Shown piece after piece: positions 1 to 6,204 of a stretch of DNA of 12,514 nucleotides. The notes beneath the pieces were generated by a model. The model had not been told where the DNA came from, made no database searches, and worked only from the letters and a program-made list of their open reading frames with translations. The stretch lies in assembly GCA_934569425.1 (NCBI GenBank), contig CAKTKM010000032.1:1-12514 (forward strand). Direction: 5' to 3'. This DNA comes from an uncultured Oscillospiraceae bacterium (lineage in GTDB: Bacteria > Bacillota > Clostridia > Oscillospirales > Oscillospiraceae). The position numbers were made by a program, and so were the translations under genes. Numbering within the stretch: position 1 is the first letter of the stretch; each line of letters opens with the position of its first letter.

Positions 1-84
1 GCCGATTACGGCATCACCGGCGACCTGTTCAAGGTCGTTCCCGAGCTGATCGAGTCCATCAAGGCCGCCAAGGCTGCCAAGTAA
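1..84 (+). CDS. etfA: Electron transfer flavoprotein alpha subunit, C-terminal end (partial)
   Basis: Only the last 27 codons and a TAA are in the window; the reading frame is open from base 1. The peptide starts ADYGITGDLFKVVPEL and ends in a Lys/Ala-rich tail. The ADYGI-GDLF-VVP-L pattern is the conserved C-terminus of EtfA, which binds FAD and, with EtfB, passes electrons between dehydrogenases (for example butyryl-CoA dehydrogenase) and other carriers in the cytoplasm. In butyrate-forming Clostridia etfA usually follows bcd and etfB, which would lie to the left of the window; that is inference. A strong terminator follows 20 bp after the stop, so etfA ends its operon. Confidence 0.85.
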   Translation, partial: ADYGITGDLFKVVPELIESIKAAKAAK

Positions 85-104
85 GGGTTCGCTCAACAAG
101 CATC

Positions 105-139
105 AAAAAAGGCTGTCCGGTTTCCGGACAGCCTTTTTT
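105..139 (+). terminator. Rho-independent terminator after etfA
   Basis: A perfect 10-bp stem GGCTGTCCGG / CCGGACAGCC (111-120 and 124-133) has a TTT loop, is preceded by six A and is followed by six T (134-139). It sits 20 bp after the etfA stop. The flanking A run lets it work on the other strand too. Confidence 0.95.
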
Positions 140-202
140 ATGCCCCCATAACCGCCTTTTATGTCCCCATAACGGCAGTTAATGTACCAATAAAACCGCC
201 TG
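140..202. repeat. Three tandem 21-bp imperfect repeats upstream of a promoter
   Basis: Units lie at 140-160, 161-181 and 182-202, each exactly 21 bp, starting ATGCCCCCATAA, ATGTCCCCATAA and ATGTACCAATAA. Units 1 and 2 agree at 16 of 21 positions; unit 3 is more diverged. Units 1 and 2 centre on a small inverted repeat, TTATG...CATAA. The array lies between the etfA terminator and the -35 box at 217. A 21-bp period is two helical turns, as in operator or iteron arrays. Each unit also reads ATG-x-x-TAA, which may be chance. Confidence 0.6.
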
Positions 203-216
203 CTTGGGGCTTTATC

Positions 217-245
217 TTGACGCTCTCCCTTATTTCCGGTATAAT
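217..245 (+). promoter_or_regulatory. Sigma-A type promoter for the 274-483 gene
   Basis: TTGACG at 217-222, a 17-bp spacer and a perfect TATAAT at 240-245. Transcription would start near 252, about 20 bases before the start codon. Confidence 0.85.
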
Positions 246-273
246 GGAAAGCAACAAAAAAGGAGGATACTCT

Positions 274-483
274 ATGGAATATGTCGCAATGATCGGCCTG
301 TTGTTTGTGCCGGTGGTTTGCCTGCTGTGTACCGGATGGTTTTTTGTCCGCTGGAAAAATGAGCATGAAAATGAAGCGCTGGCGCAGAAAAGCCGCAAGA
401 TCTGCCGGGGTTTTCTGATCGCCACCGTGGCTTCGCTGGTGGTGTTCGGCGGGCTGCATCTGCTGTTCCCGGTGACACTGTAA
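274..483 (+). CDS. Small two-helix membrane protein, unknown function
   Basis: A 69-residue protein. ATG 274 was chosen because AGGAGG at 261-266 lies 7 bases before it; the TTG at 217 in the same frame lies inside the -35 box and cannot be the start. Two hydrophobic segments (about residues 4-25 and 46-66) flank a charged loop (RWKNEHENEALAQKSRK), consistent with a helical hairpin in the inner membrane. No family is recognised. The gene has its own near-consensus promoter and a terminator right after it, so it is a single-gene transcript. Base composition resembles the GC-rich flanks. The well-formed promoter and ribosome binding site make it likely to be real and expressed. Confidence 0.8.
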   Translation: MEYVAMIGLLFVPVVCLLCTGWFFVRWKNEHENEALAQKSRKICRGFLIATVASLVVFGGLHLLFPVTL

Positions 484-517
484 GAAGAAGGAAGGGCAGC
501 ACTTCCCCTCATATGGT

Positions 518-1257
<740 letters not shown>

Positions 1258-1277
1258 GAAAAAGTGGAGAAAATTTG

Positions 1278-1316
1278 GAAAGGTATACTTTTGCAAATCG
1301 CAAAGGCATACCTTTC
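1278..1316. repeat. 39-bp interrupted palindrome after the recombinase gene
   Basis: Arms GAAAGGTATACTTTTGC (1278-1294) and GCAAAGGCATACCTTTC (1300-1316) are inverted copies at 15 of 17 positions, around AAATC. No T run follows, so it is not a normal terminator. Size, symmetry and position 20 bp after the recombinase stop fit a recombination site or an operator. The function is inference. Confidence 0.7.
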
Positions 1317-1387
1317 ATAATACAAGTATACAGAAATTTGTCGTTTTTTCAAGGATGAAATGTACGATTTGATGTATAAAATCTGAA

Positions 1388-1411
1388 TTTTAAATTGTAT
1401 ACAATACAAAA
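1388..1411. promoter_or_regulatory. Palindrome ATTGTATACAAT upstream of the cassette genes
   Basis: A perfect 12-bp palindrome (1394-1405) with outer TTTT/AAAA arms, 10 of 12 pairs matching over 24 bp. It contains TACAAT (1400-1405), a possible -10 box about 30 bases before the Cys-rich gene start, although no good -35 lies 17 bp upstream. It could be an operator over the promoter of the three-gene unit. The GTATAC core also occurs at 1326-1331 and, within the 39-bp palindrome, at 1283-1288. Confidence 0.4.
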
Positions 1412-1430
1412 AGCGGGAGGAGATGAGGGT

Positions 1431-1628
1431 ATGGCAGTAAAAGATTATTACGGAAAGTGCGGTACTTGTCGGTATTGTGAGTTGGGAACCGCAAATACAA
1501 GTTGGTATTCGACCACTTTCCAATGCAGCAGAAACGGCTATAGTGTAAAAGCAGACGAGCCGGCTTGTGACAAATTTGAACCGGCTAAGAACCGCACCAA
1601 CGAACTGATTGAAAAGTACGACCGGTGA
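1431..1628 (+). CDS. Cys-rich mini-protein, probable metal-binding knuckle, unknown function
   Basis: A 65-residue protein. ATG 1431 is preceded by GGGAGGAG (1415-1422) at 8 bases. The five cysteines are C10, C13, C16 (CGTCRYC), C32 (FQCSRNG) and C46 (DEPACDKFE). The order CxxC near the N-terminus, then CSR-G--V, then D-PAC--FE is a pattern I recall from small uncharacterised Clostridia proteins. Zinc or iron binding is plausible but not shown. It opens a three-gene unit: its TGA overlaps the ribosome binding site of the next gene, only 13 bp away, so the two are probably translated together. Composition is lower in GC than the flanks. There is no signal peptide, so it is likely cytoplasmic. 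Confidence 0.75.
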   Translation: MAVKDYYGKCGTCRYCELGTANTSWYSTTFQCSRNGYSVKADEPACDKFEPAKNRTNELIEKYDR

Positions 1629-1641
1629 GGAGGAATAAAAG

Positions 1642-2289
1642 ATGTTGCTATTTCTGCTGTTTCTGATTGCAGTTGTGGTGTTTATCATCATAATGGTTGC
1701 AAATAATTCGCAGAAAGGGGTAAGTCAAATTACAGCGCAAAGCACAAGTGTATCGCAAAAGTTTTTGGCGATCAATATGGCAGAGGTCAGTGGAAATTTT
1801 GCAAGTTCGATGATCAACTTTTTTGACAGCTATTTATGCTTGTGCAAAGTGCATTCGGTCGGCGCGGTCTGTGGTTTTCATTCCCTCGGCAAGGACGATA
1901 TGGGAATTCGCGTAAAGGCGGAGTGTATCATTGTGGCGATTGATGGCGAGCACGGGAATGAGGCTTTTCGCGGGCTGGAAGATCGGTGGATGCTTGCAAA
2001 GCAGCGGGAAAAGGCCATTGCAGGAGATCCGCTTGCCGGAATTCACGCAGGGGACAATTATGTCAGAGATTATTTCGGGTGCAAAAATCTTCATTCTGTA
2101 TTTCTGGAGGTGGATGAATACCAGTTTGAGGGAATACAGGCAATGATGGCATTTGAGACCGTATTCTTTACGACCTTTGGCGCGAAGTGGGATATAACGC
2201 TTCGGTACATCCAGCAGGAGCTGAAAAAGAAATGGCCAAACGCGGTGGTGAGCATTGGGGCTCAGGGTATGTCTGTAAGTCCGGAATAA
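1642..2289 (+). CDS. Membrane-anchored protein of unknown function
   Basis: A 215-residue protein. ATG 1642 follows GAGGAGG (1627-1633) by 8 bases. Residues 1-20 (MLLFLLFLIAVVVFIIIMVA) form one strongly hydrophobic helix with no signal peptidase I site or lipobox, so it is a membrane anchor with most of the protein on one side. The rest looks like a mixed alpha/beta globular domain, with hydrophobic strands near 90-100 (IRVKAECIIVAI) and 150-157, a charged helix near 105-125, and an amphipathic helix near 185-198 (LRYIQQELKKKW). It ends in AVVSIGAQGMSVSPE. I recognise no family or catalytic motif. It is the middle gene of the AT-richer unit, tightly coupled to the Cys-rich gene upstream; the next gene is 56 bp downstream. 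Confidence 0.8.
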   Translation: MLLFLLFLIAVVVFIIIMVANNSQKGVSQITAQSTSVSQKFLAINMAEVSGNFASSMINFFDSYLCLCKVHSVGAVCGFHSLGKDDMGIRVKAECIIVAIDGEHGNEAFRGLEDRWMLAKQREKAIAGDPLAGIHAGDNYVRDYFGCKNLHSVFLEVDEYQFEGIQAMMAFETVFFTTFGAKWDITLRYIQQELKKKWPNAVVSIGAQGMSVSPE

Positions 2290-2345
2290 GGGCAGCTTGC
2301 TCAAAAGACACAGAAAACAATTGAAAAAGGGAGGAGTTTCATATT

Positions 2346-2858
2346 ATGTTGAATACTGAACAAGAAAAGGCCTTTCAAAAAGGGGTGGCTCTTTACAGGA
2401 GCGCTTGCGGTGAATGGGAAAATCCAAATTGTGATGCGCGTCTGAATTGTCTAACCGAAGCGCTTGAAACGCTGGGAGAATATGTGAATGAGGTGGACGA
2501 TGTTTTTTACAGGGTCATCTTTGCAAATGTCATTCAAGATATTCAAGATACCGGAATAATAGAGTTGACAGATGAATGCCAAACGGAAAAAATCATGATT
2601 TATCTCAATACGCTGAAATGGTGCAACACAACGTCTTCATTTGCGGAAAATATGTTGCCATATCTCTGGTCTGTCCTGAACAAGCTTGCCCGGATACTGC
2701 TGAACGGGACAGAAGGTATTGCACAAAATGACAATGTGGCAAGAATCTGCTACTGCAACTTGAAAAAACTTGGTTATCCATTGGCTGACGTTTTTTTGGA
2801 TAATTTTGCCCAGAATCAGGCGGGCGAATGGTTTTTTACAGGGATTCGCTCAGAGTAA
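2346..2858 (+). CDS. Soluble, probably helical protein of unknown function
   Basis: A 170-residue protein. ATG 2346 follows GGGAGGAG (2329-2336) by 9 bases. There is no signal peptide or membrane segment. The sequence reads as a run of amphipathic helices (EKAFQKGVALYRSA, ARLNCLTEALETLGEYV, ENMLPYLWSVLNKLARILL), with a TPR- or ARM-like feel but no clear repeat. It has seven cysteines, none in a paired motif. Its GC content is among the lowest in the window and it is rich in AAA, ATT and TTT codons, unlike the genes from 3030 on. It is the last gene of the three-gene unit, and a strong terminator lies about 120 bp downstream. No family recognised. Confidence 0.75.
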   Translation: MLNTEQEKAFQKGVALYRSACGEWENPNCDARLNCLTEALETLGEYVNEVDDVFYRVIFANVIQDIQDTGIIELTDECQTEKIMIYLNTLKWCNTTSSFAENMLPYLWSVLNKLARILLNGTEGIAQNDNVARICYCNLKKLGYPLADVFLDNFAQNQAGEWFFTGIRSE

Positions 2859-2945
2859 TGAAGCTGTTGAAGAAACGCAGACGGCGGTATTGTAAGGTCA
2901 CATTGTCCTGTGAAAACAAAAGGAATGCGATAGAATTACGGCGAA

Positions 2946-2961
2946 ACGATGTGGGCATCGT
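2946..2961. repeat. Small hairpin in the tail of the cassette
   Basis: ACGATG (2946-2951) and CATCGT (2956-2961) around TGGG, no T run. It lies in the 120-bp untranslated stretch between the last cassette gene and the terminator. Its role is unclear. Confidence 0.35.
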
Positions 2962-2978
2962 CCTTGTGAAAAGCAAAG

Positions 2979-3012
2979 AAAACCCGAGACTGCGCTTGCA
3001 GTCTCGGGTTTT
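2979..3012. terminator. Strong bidirectional terminator between convergent genes
   Basis: A perfect 15-bp stem (AAAACCCGAGACTGC against its complement, 2979-2993 and 2998-3012) with loop GCTT. A on the left and T on the right let it stop both the three-gene unit (plus) and the ywlG-like gene (minus), whose stop is 18 bp away. Confidence 0.9.
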
Positions 3013-3029
3013 ACAATAAAACAGCAAGG

Positions 3030-3632
3030 TCAATCAAACACCGGATAGCCGTCCTTCAAACTCTCGTCATAGATGGCTCGTTCGCCGCCGATGAACTTGG
3101 GGCGGACGCGGGCAGCCAGCAGGATGGCCTGACCGATGTGGTTCTGCTGCAAGCGGACGGGGACGGCCACCTTCTTCAAATGCATACCGATCAGCGTGCC
3201 GCCGATGTCCAGCCCGGCATCGGCCCGGATCTCCTCCAGCGCGACGGGATGGCGGAAGCTCTGGTAAGCGGCGGTGGCAAAGGAGCTGCCGGCCTTGGGC
3301 TGGGGCTTCACGTTGACGATCTCGCCATGGGGAACGGCCTCGTGCTCCACGATGAGGGCGCGGTTGAGATGCTCGCAGCACTGGGCGGCGATATAGACAC
3401 CCATGGGGGCAAACACACTGTTGAGCCCATCAAAGATGGCGTTGGCCACATCGGGAGTGGACCAGCTGCCTACGTTGTGACCCACTACCTCGCTGGTGGA
3501 GCAGCCCACCACCACGATCTGTCCCCGGTGGAGCCGGGCGGCCTCCGCCAGTTGGCGGGCGGCGTTGGCGGATTCCTCCTTGACCTGCGCCAGCAGGTTC
3601 TGATTTTCCACTTCATGAACGGTTCCTGCCAT
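3030..3632 (-). CDS. ywlG: UPF0340 / YwlG family protein (DUF436)
   Basis: A 200-residue protein. The ATG at 3632 is preceded by GAGGTG at 6 bases; the GTG three codons upstream is part of that ribosome binding site, so it is rejected. Family signatures are VVVGCSTSEVVG near the N-terminal third, then QCCEHLNRALIVE, VKPQPKAGSSFATAAY, DAGLDIGGTLIGMHLKKVAVPVR and RPKFIGGERAIYDE. These are the conserved blocks of YwlG of Bacillus and its clostridial relatives. The length is normal for the family, which is cytoplasmic and whose biochemical role is not established. It has its own promoter (3666-3694) inside the end of the upstream ECF gene, so it need not depend on that gene although they share a strand. 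Confidence 0.92.
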   Translation of the reverse strand: MAGTVHEVENQNLLAQVKEESANAARQLAEAARLHRGQIVVVGCSTSEVVGHNVGSWSTPDVANAIFDGLNSVFAPMGVYIAAQCCEHLNRALIVEHEAVPHGEIVNVKPQPKAGSSFATAAYQSFRHPVALEEIRADAGLDIGGTLIGMHLKKVAVPVRLQQNHIGQAILLAARVRPKFIGGERAIYDESLKDGYPVFD

Positions 3633-3665
3633 AAAAGACACCTCGATCCAAATGAATTTTACTGC

Positions 3666-3694
3666 ATTATACCACGTTCAGAATTTTTCTGCAA
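3666..3694 (-). promoter_or_regulatory. Promoter of the ywlG-like gene
   Basis: On the minus strand, TTGCAG (3694-3689), a 17-bp spacer and TATAAT (3671-3666), with TGG just before the -10 (extended -10 TGn). The predicted start near 3659 gives a leader of about 27 bases. The -35 lies inside the last codons of the ECF S gene. Confidence 0.75.
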
Positions 3695-4181
3695 TACGCG
3701 CCTTCTGGAAGATCTTCAGCAGCACGAAGCCAATGACCAGTCCCACCGCGGCCTGCACCAGATTGCCGGGGATGCCTGCCGCCGCGCCGATGCCGTATTG
3801 CAGCGCCAACGCCTCGTACACGAAGTAGCCCGTGACCATAATGATCTCGCCCACCAGACCACTGACAATGGCGGCGGCGGTGGTGCGTCCCATGGCGCGG
3901 AAGATCAGGGCGGCCACCAGCGCGTCAAGCCCCTTGATGAGGAAGGTGCCGGGGACATAGCTGGTATAACCGGCGAAGAGATCCGTCAGCATGGAGCCAA
4001 CGCCTGCCGCGGCGCCGCCCCACCAGGGACCCAGCAGCCAGCCGGACAGCAGCACGAAGCAGTCACCCAGATTCACATAGCCGTTGGTAGGGGTGGGGAT
4101 GCGCACCACCATGGTGGCCACGCACACCAGCGCCGCCATCAGGGCGCTGACGACCAGACGGCGGATTTTTTTGTCGCTCAT
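3678..4181 (-). CDS. ECF transporter S component (substrate-binding membrane subunit)
   Basis: A 167-residue hydrophobic protein. The ATG at 4181 follows AAGGAG by 9 bases; the same frame stays open upstream to 4424 but crosses the promoter region and the start of the divergent gene, so it is not used. About five or six membrane helices are seen. The N-terminus RRLVVSALMAALVCVATMVV leads into RIPTPTNGYVNLGDCFVLLSGWLLGP, then GGAAAGVGSMLTDLFAGYTSYVPGTFLIKGL. The IPTP..GYVNLGD block and the G-LADL-GY---P-TF--KG block are typical of vitamin-binding S components of the PF07155-like group, which work with a shared EcfT/EcfA module encoded elsewhere. The substrate is not readable from sequence. The divergent MocR (PLP-binding) regulator makes a B6 vitamer the leading guess. 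Confidence 0.88.
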   Translation of the reverse strand: MSDKKIRRLVVSALMAALVCVATMVVRIPTPTNGYVNLGDCFVLLSGWLLGPWWGGAAAGVGSMLTDLFAGYTSYVPGTFLIKGLDALVAALIFRAMGRTTAAAIVSGLVGEIIMVTGYFVYEALALQYGIGAAAGIPGNLVQAAVGLVIGFVLLKIFQKARIAEKF

Positions 4182-4194
4182 ACCGATCAACTCC

Positions 4195-4223
4195 TTGCAA
4201 TTCTTGTTGGAGTGTATTATAGT
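4195..4223 (+). promoter_or_regulatory. Predicted promoter of the MocR gene
   Basis: TTGCAA (4195-4200), 17-bp spacer, TATAGT (4218-4223). The predicted start near 4230 gives a leader of about 55 bases. The -10 overlaps the minus-strand -10 of the ECF gene. Confidence 0.55.
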
Positions 4224-4244
4224 ATGGATTGGTATTATTAAAAT
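4216..4244 (-). promoter_or_regulatory. Predicted promoter of the ECF S gene
   Basis: On the minus strand there is a perfect TATAAT (4221-4216), with a poor -35 (ATTTTA, 4244-4239) at 17 bp. A strong -10 with a weak -35 overlapped by an inverted repeat suggests dependence on an activator, presumably the divergent MocR protein. Confidence 0.55.
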
Positions 4245-4247
4245 ACC
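4231..4247. promoter_or_regulatory. Inverted repeat, candidate MocR operator
   Basis: GGTATT (4231-4236) and AATACC (4242-4247) around ATTAA, extendable with a one-base bulge to TTGGTATT/AATACCCAA. GTATTAT also recurs as a direct repeat at 4214-4220 and 4232-4238, 18 bp apart. It covers the -35 of the ECF promoter and the start-site region of the MocR promoter. The assignment to MocR is inference. Confidence 0.45.
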
Positions 4248-4286
4248 CAAAATGCGACAGAATGTGCATACCAGATGGAGGAGCTT

Positions 4287-5684
4287 ATGCTGACCTATAC
4301 CCTTGAAAAGAGCAACGGCGTGAGCCTGTATGAGCAGCTGTACCGCCATATCAAAGAGGAGATATTGTCGGGTGCGCTGGCGGCGGGGGAGAAGCTGCCC
4401 AGCAAACGGGCGCTGGCGGGACATCTGGAGGTCAGCGTGATCACGGTGAAGAACGCCTATGAGCAGCTGATCGCCGAGGGGTACATCTGCGGCGTGGAGA
4501 AGCGGGGGTACTACGTCATGGGCATCGACCGGCCGCCGGCCGCCGCACCGGCCGCCCCAGCGGAGGCGGCGGAGGAACCGCCGGAAAAGCAGTGGTTCAT
4601 GGACTTCGTTACCAATTCCACCGCCGCGGAGTATTTTCCCTTCGCTACATGGACGAAGCTGCTGCGGCAGACCATCCTCGAGCAGGATACCCGGCTACTG
4701 CGGCCTACGCCCTCCACCGGTGCGCCGGAGCTGCGGAAGGCCATCGCCGATTATCTGCACCAGTTCCGGGGCATGACCGTGTCGCCCCGGCAGATCATCG
4801 TGGGGGCGGGGACGGAGACGCTGTATACCCTGCTGATCCAGCTGCTTGGGCGGGAGAAGTGCTACGCTGTGGAGGATCCGGGGTACAGCAAGATCGGCCG
4901 GATCTACGACAGCCATCAGGTGAAGCTGCGGCATATCGGGCTGGACGGCAGCGGCCTGTCCTGCGAGGCGCTGCGGCGCACCGACGCCGACGTGGTGCAT
5001 ATCTCTCCCAACCACCACTACCCCACCGGTATCGTCATGCCCGCCGCCCGGCGGCGGGAGCTGCTGCGCTGGGCGGACGAGGCGGAGGGGCGCTACATTC
5101 TGGAGGACGATTATGACAGCGAGTTCCGCTTTGTGGGGCGTCCCATCCCCACGCTGTTCTCCGACGACGCGCACCAGCATGTGATCTATCTGAACACCTT
5201 TTCCAAGACCATCGCGCCGTCCATCCGGATCAGCTATATGCTGCTGCCGCCGCGGCTTCTGGAGGACTACCGGGAGAAGCTGGGGTTCTACGCCTGCACG
5301 GTGTCGGGCTTTGAGCAATACACACTGGCGGAGTTCCTGTCCCGGGGTCACTATGAGCAGCATCTGAACCGGATGCGCAAGCGCTACCACCAGAAGCGGG
5401 ACGCGGTGATCGACTGCATCCGCACGGGACCGCTGGGGGACATGGCGGAGATCATGGAGCAGGACGCAGGACTGCACTTTCTGGTGCGGCTGGACACGGC
5501 GCTTCCGGACGGGGTACTGCGGCAGCGGGCAGCGGAACAGGGGCTGCGGCTGGCGCTGCTGTCGGACTACTACCGGAAAAACGAGGAGGCGCCCCATCAT
5601 GTGCTGGTGGTGAACTACTCCGGCATTGAACTGGAAAAACTGCCGCAGGCGCTGGGGCGTCTGGCGGAGATCATCAAGGAGTGA
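4287..5684 (+). CDS. MocR/PdxR-type transcription regulator (GntR HTH + aminotransferase-like domain)
   Basis: A 465-residue protein. ATG 4287 follows GGAGG (4277-4281) by 5 bases; ATG 4275 in frame has no ribosome binding site. Residues 8-75 form a GntR-type winged helix (SLYEQLYRHIKEEILSGAL, LPSKRALAGHLEVSVITVKNAYEQL). An Ala/Pro/Glu-rich linker (82-100) joins it to a fold-type-I PLP domain (about 103-465). Expected PLP contacts are present: N242 in SPNHHYPTG, D274 and Y276 in LEDDYDSEF, and the Schiff-base lysine K307 in TFSKTIAPS. The Y-to-K spacing of 31 equals that of GabR (Y281/K312). Such proteins sense PLP, alone or with an amine, and are usually DNA-bound regulators without aminotransferase activity. 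It is divergent from an ECF S component and heads a tight unit with greA-like and lysR genes. Confidence 0.93.
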   Translation: MLTYTLEKSNGVSLYEQLYRHIKEEILSGALAAGEKLPSKRALAGHLEVSVITVKNAYEQLIAEGYICGVEKRGYYVMGIDRPPAAAPAAPAEAAEEPPEKQWFMDFVTNSTAAEYFPFATWTKLLRQTILEQDTRLLRPTPSTGAPELRKAIADYLHQFRGMTVSPRQIIVGAGTETLYTLLIQLLGREKCYAVEDPGYSKIGRIYDSHQVKLRHIGLDGSGLSCEALRRTDADVVHISPNHHYPTGIVMPAARRRELLRWADEAEGRYILEDDYDSEFRFVGRPIPTLFSDDAHQHVIYLNTFSKTIAPSIRISYMLLPPRLLEDYREKLGFYACTVSGFEQYTLAEFLSRGHYEQHLNRMRKRYHQKRDAVIDCIRTGPLGDMAEIMEQDAGLHFLVRLDTALPDGVLRQRAAEQGLRLALLSDYYRKNEEAPHHVLVVNYSGIELEKLPQALGRLAEIIKE

Positions 5685-5689
5685 AGAAG

Positions 5690-6193
5690 ATGTACGATGA
5701 ACTGACGAAGCAGGACATTGCGAAAATGCAGGAGGAGATCGACTACCGGGTGCAGCAGCTGCGTCCCAAGCTGATCGAGGACGTGCAGACGGCGCGGGCC
5801 TTCGGCGATCTCAGCGAGAATTTTGAGTATAAGTGCGCCAAGCAGGAGAAAAACCGCAACGACAGCCGCATCCGCTATTTGCAGCGGATGATCAAGACCG
5901 CCAAGGTCATCGGGGATACCTCCACGGCGGATACGGCGGGGCTGTACGACACGGTGGAGATTCTGATGGAGAACACCGGCCGCAGCCGCACCATCCAGTT
6001 GGTGACCACTCTGCGGCAGGATGCCCTGAAGGGCTGGATCAGCAAGGAATCCCCCGTGGGGCGCGCCGTGATGGGACATAAGGCGGGGGAGCGGGTCTAT
6101 GTGGAGATGGAGAACGGCCGGGGCTACTATTTGCAGATCCTGTCCGTCACCAAGGGCAGCGATGACGGCTCTATCCCCATCGGCAGCTTTTGA
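5690..6193 (+). CDS. greA: GreA/GreB-family transcription elongation factor
   Basis: A 167-residue protein. ATG 5690 follows AAGGAG (5676-5681) by 8 bases; the GTG at 5681 would overlap that site. The N-terminal coiled coil (about 1-75) carries FGDLSENFEYKCAKQEK at its tip, with acidic residues D40 and E43 equivalent to the D41/E44 pair of GreA that positions Mg2+ in the RNA polymerase secondary channel for cleavage of backtracked RNA. The C-terminal FKBP-like domain (about 85-167) has the SPVGRAVMGHKAGERVYVE block. Size is normal (GreA about 158). It starts 5 bp after the MocR stop and ends 11 bp before lysR, an unusual setting, so it may be a paralogue rather than the housekeeping greA. The symbol denotes family only. 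Confidence 0.88.
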   Translation: MYDELTKQDIAKMQEEIDYRVQQLRPKLIEDVQTARAFGDLSENFEYKCAKQEKNRNDSRIRYLQRMIKTAKVIGDTSTADTAGLYDTVEILMENTGRSRTIQLVTTLRQDALKGWISKESPVGRAVMGHKAGERVYVEMENGRGYYLQILSVTKGSDDGSIPIGSF

Positions 6194-6204
6194 GGAGGAA
6201 CGGT

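Noticed and set aside
1278..1316. The palindrome as a terminator of the recombinase gene
   Set aside because: No T run follows either arm on the plus strand and the arms are AT-rich in the middle; a protein-binding site fits better.
2858..3019. 53-codon frame starting at a TAATG overlap with the last cassette gene
   Set aside because: It reads through the whole terminator stem, is Arg/Lys-rich without a pattern and has no ribosome binding site; the TAATG overlap is probably chance.
3138..4241. Long plus-strand open frame (367 codons) opposite the ywlG-like and ECF S genes
   Set aside because: It lies antisense to two well-recognised families; its translation is rich in His/Gly/Gln with no domain, and no ribosome binding site precedes it. 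A by-product of high GC.
4182..4286. Riboswitch in front of the ECF S gene
   Set aside because: The leader between the predicted start near 4209 and the ATG at 4181 is only about 28 bases, too short for any known vitamin riboswitch.
4695..5600. Minus-strand open frame of 301 codons inside the MocR gene
   Set aside because: Antisense shadow of a gene with clear family motifs; no start signal and low-complexity composition.
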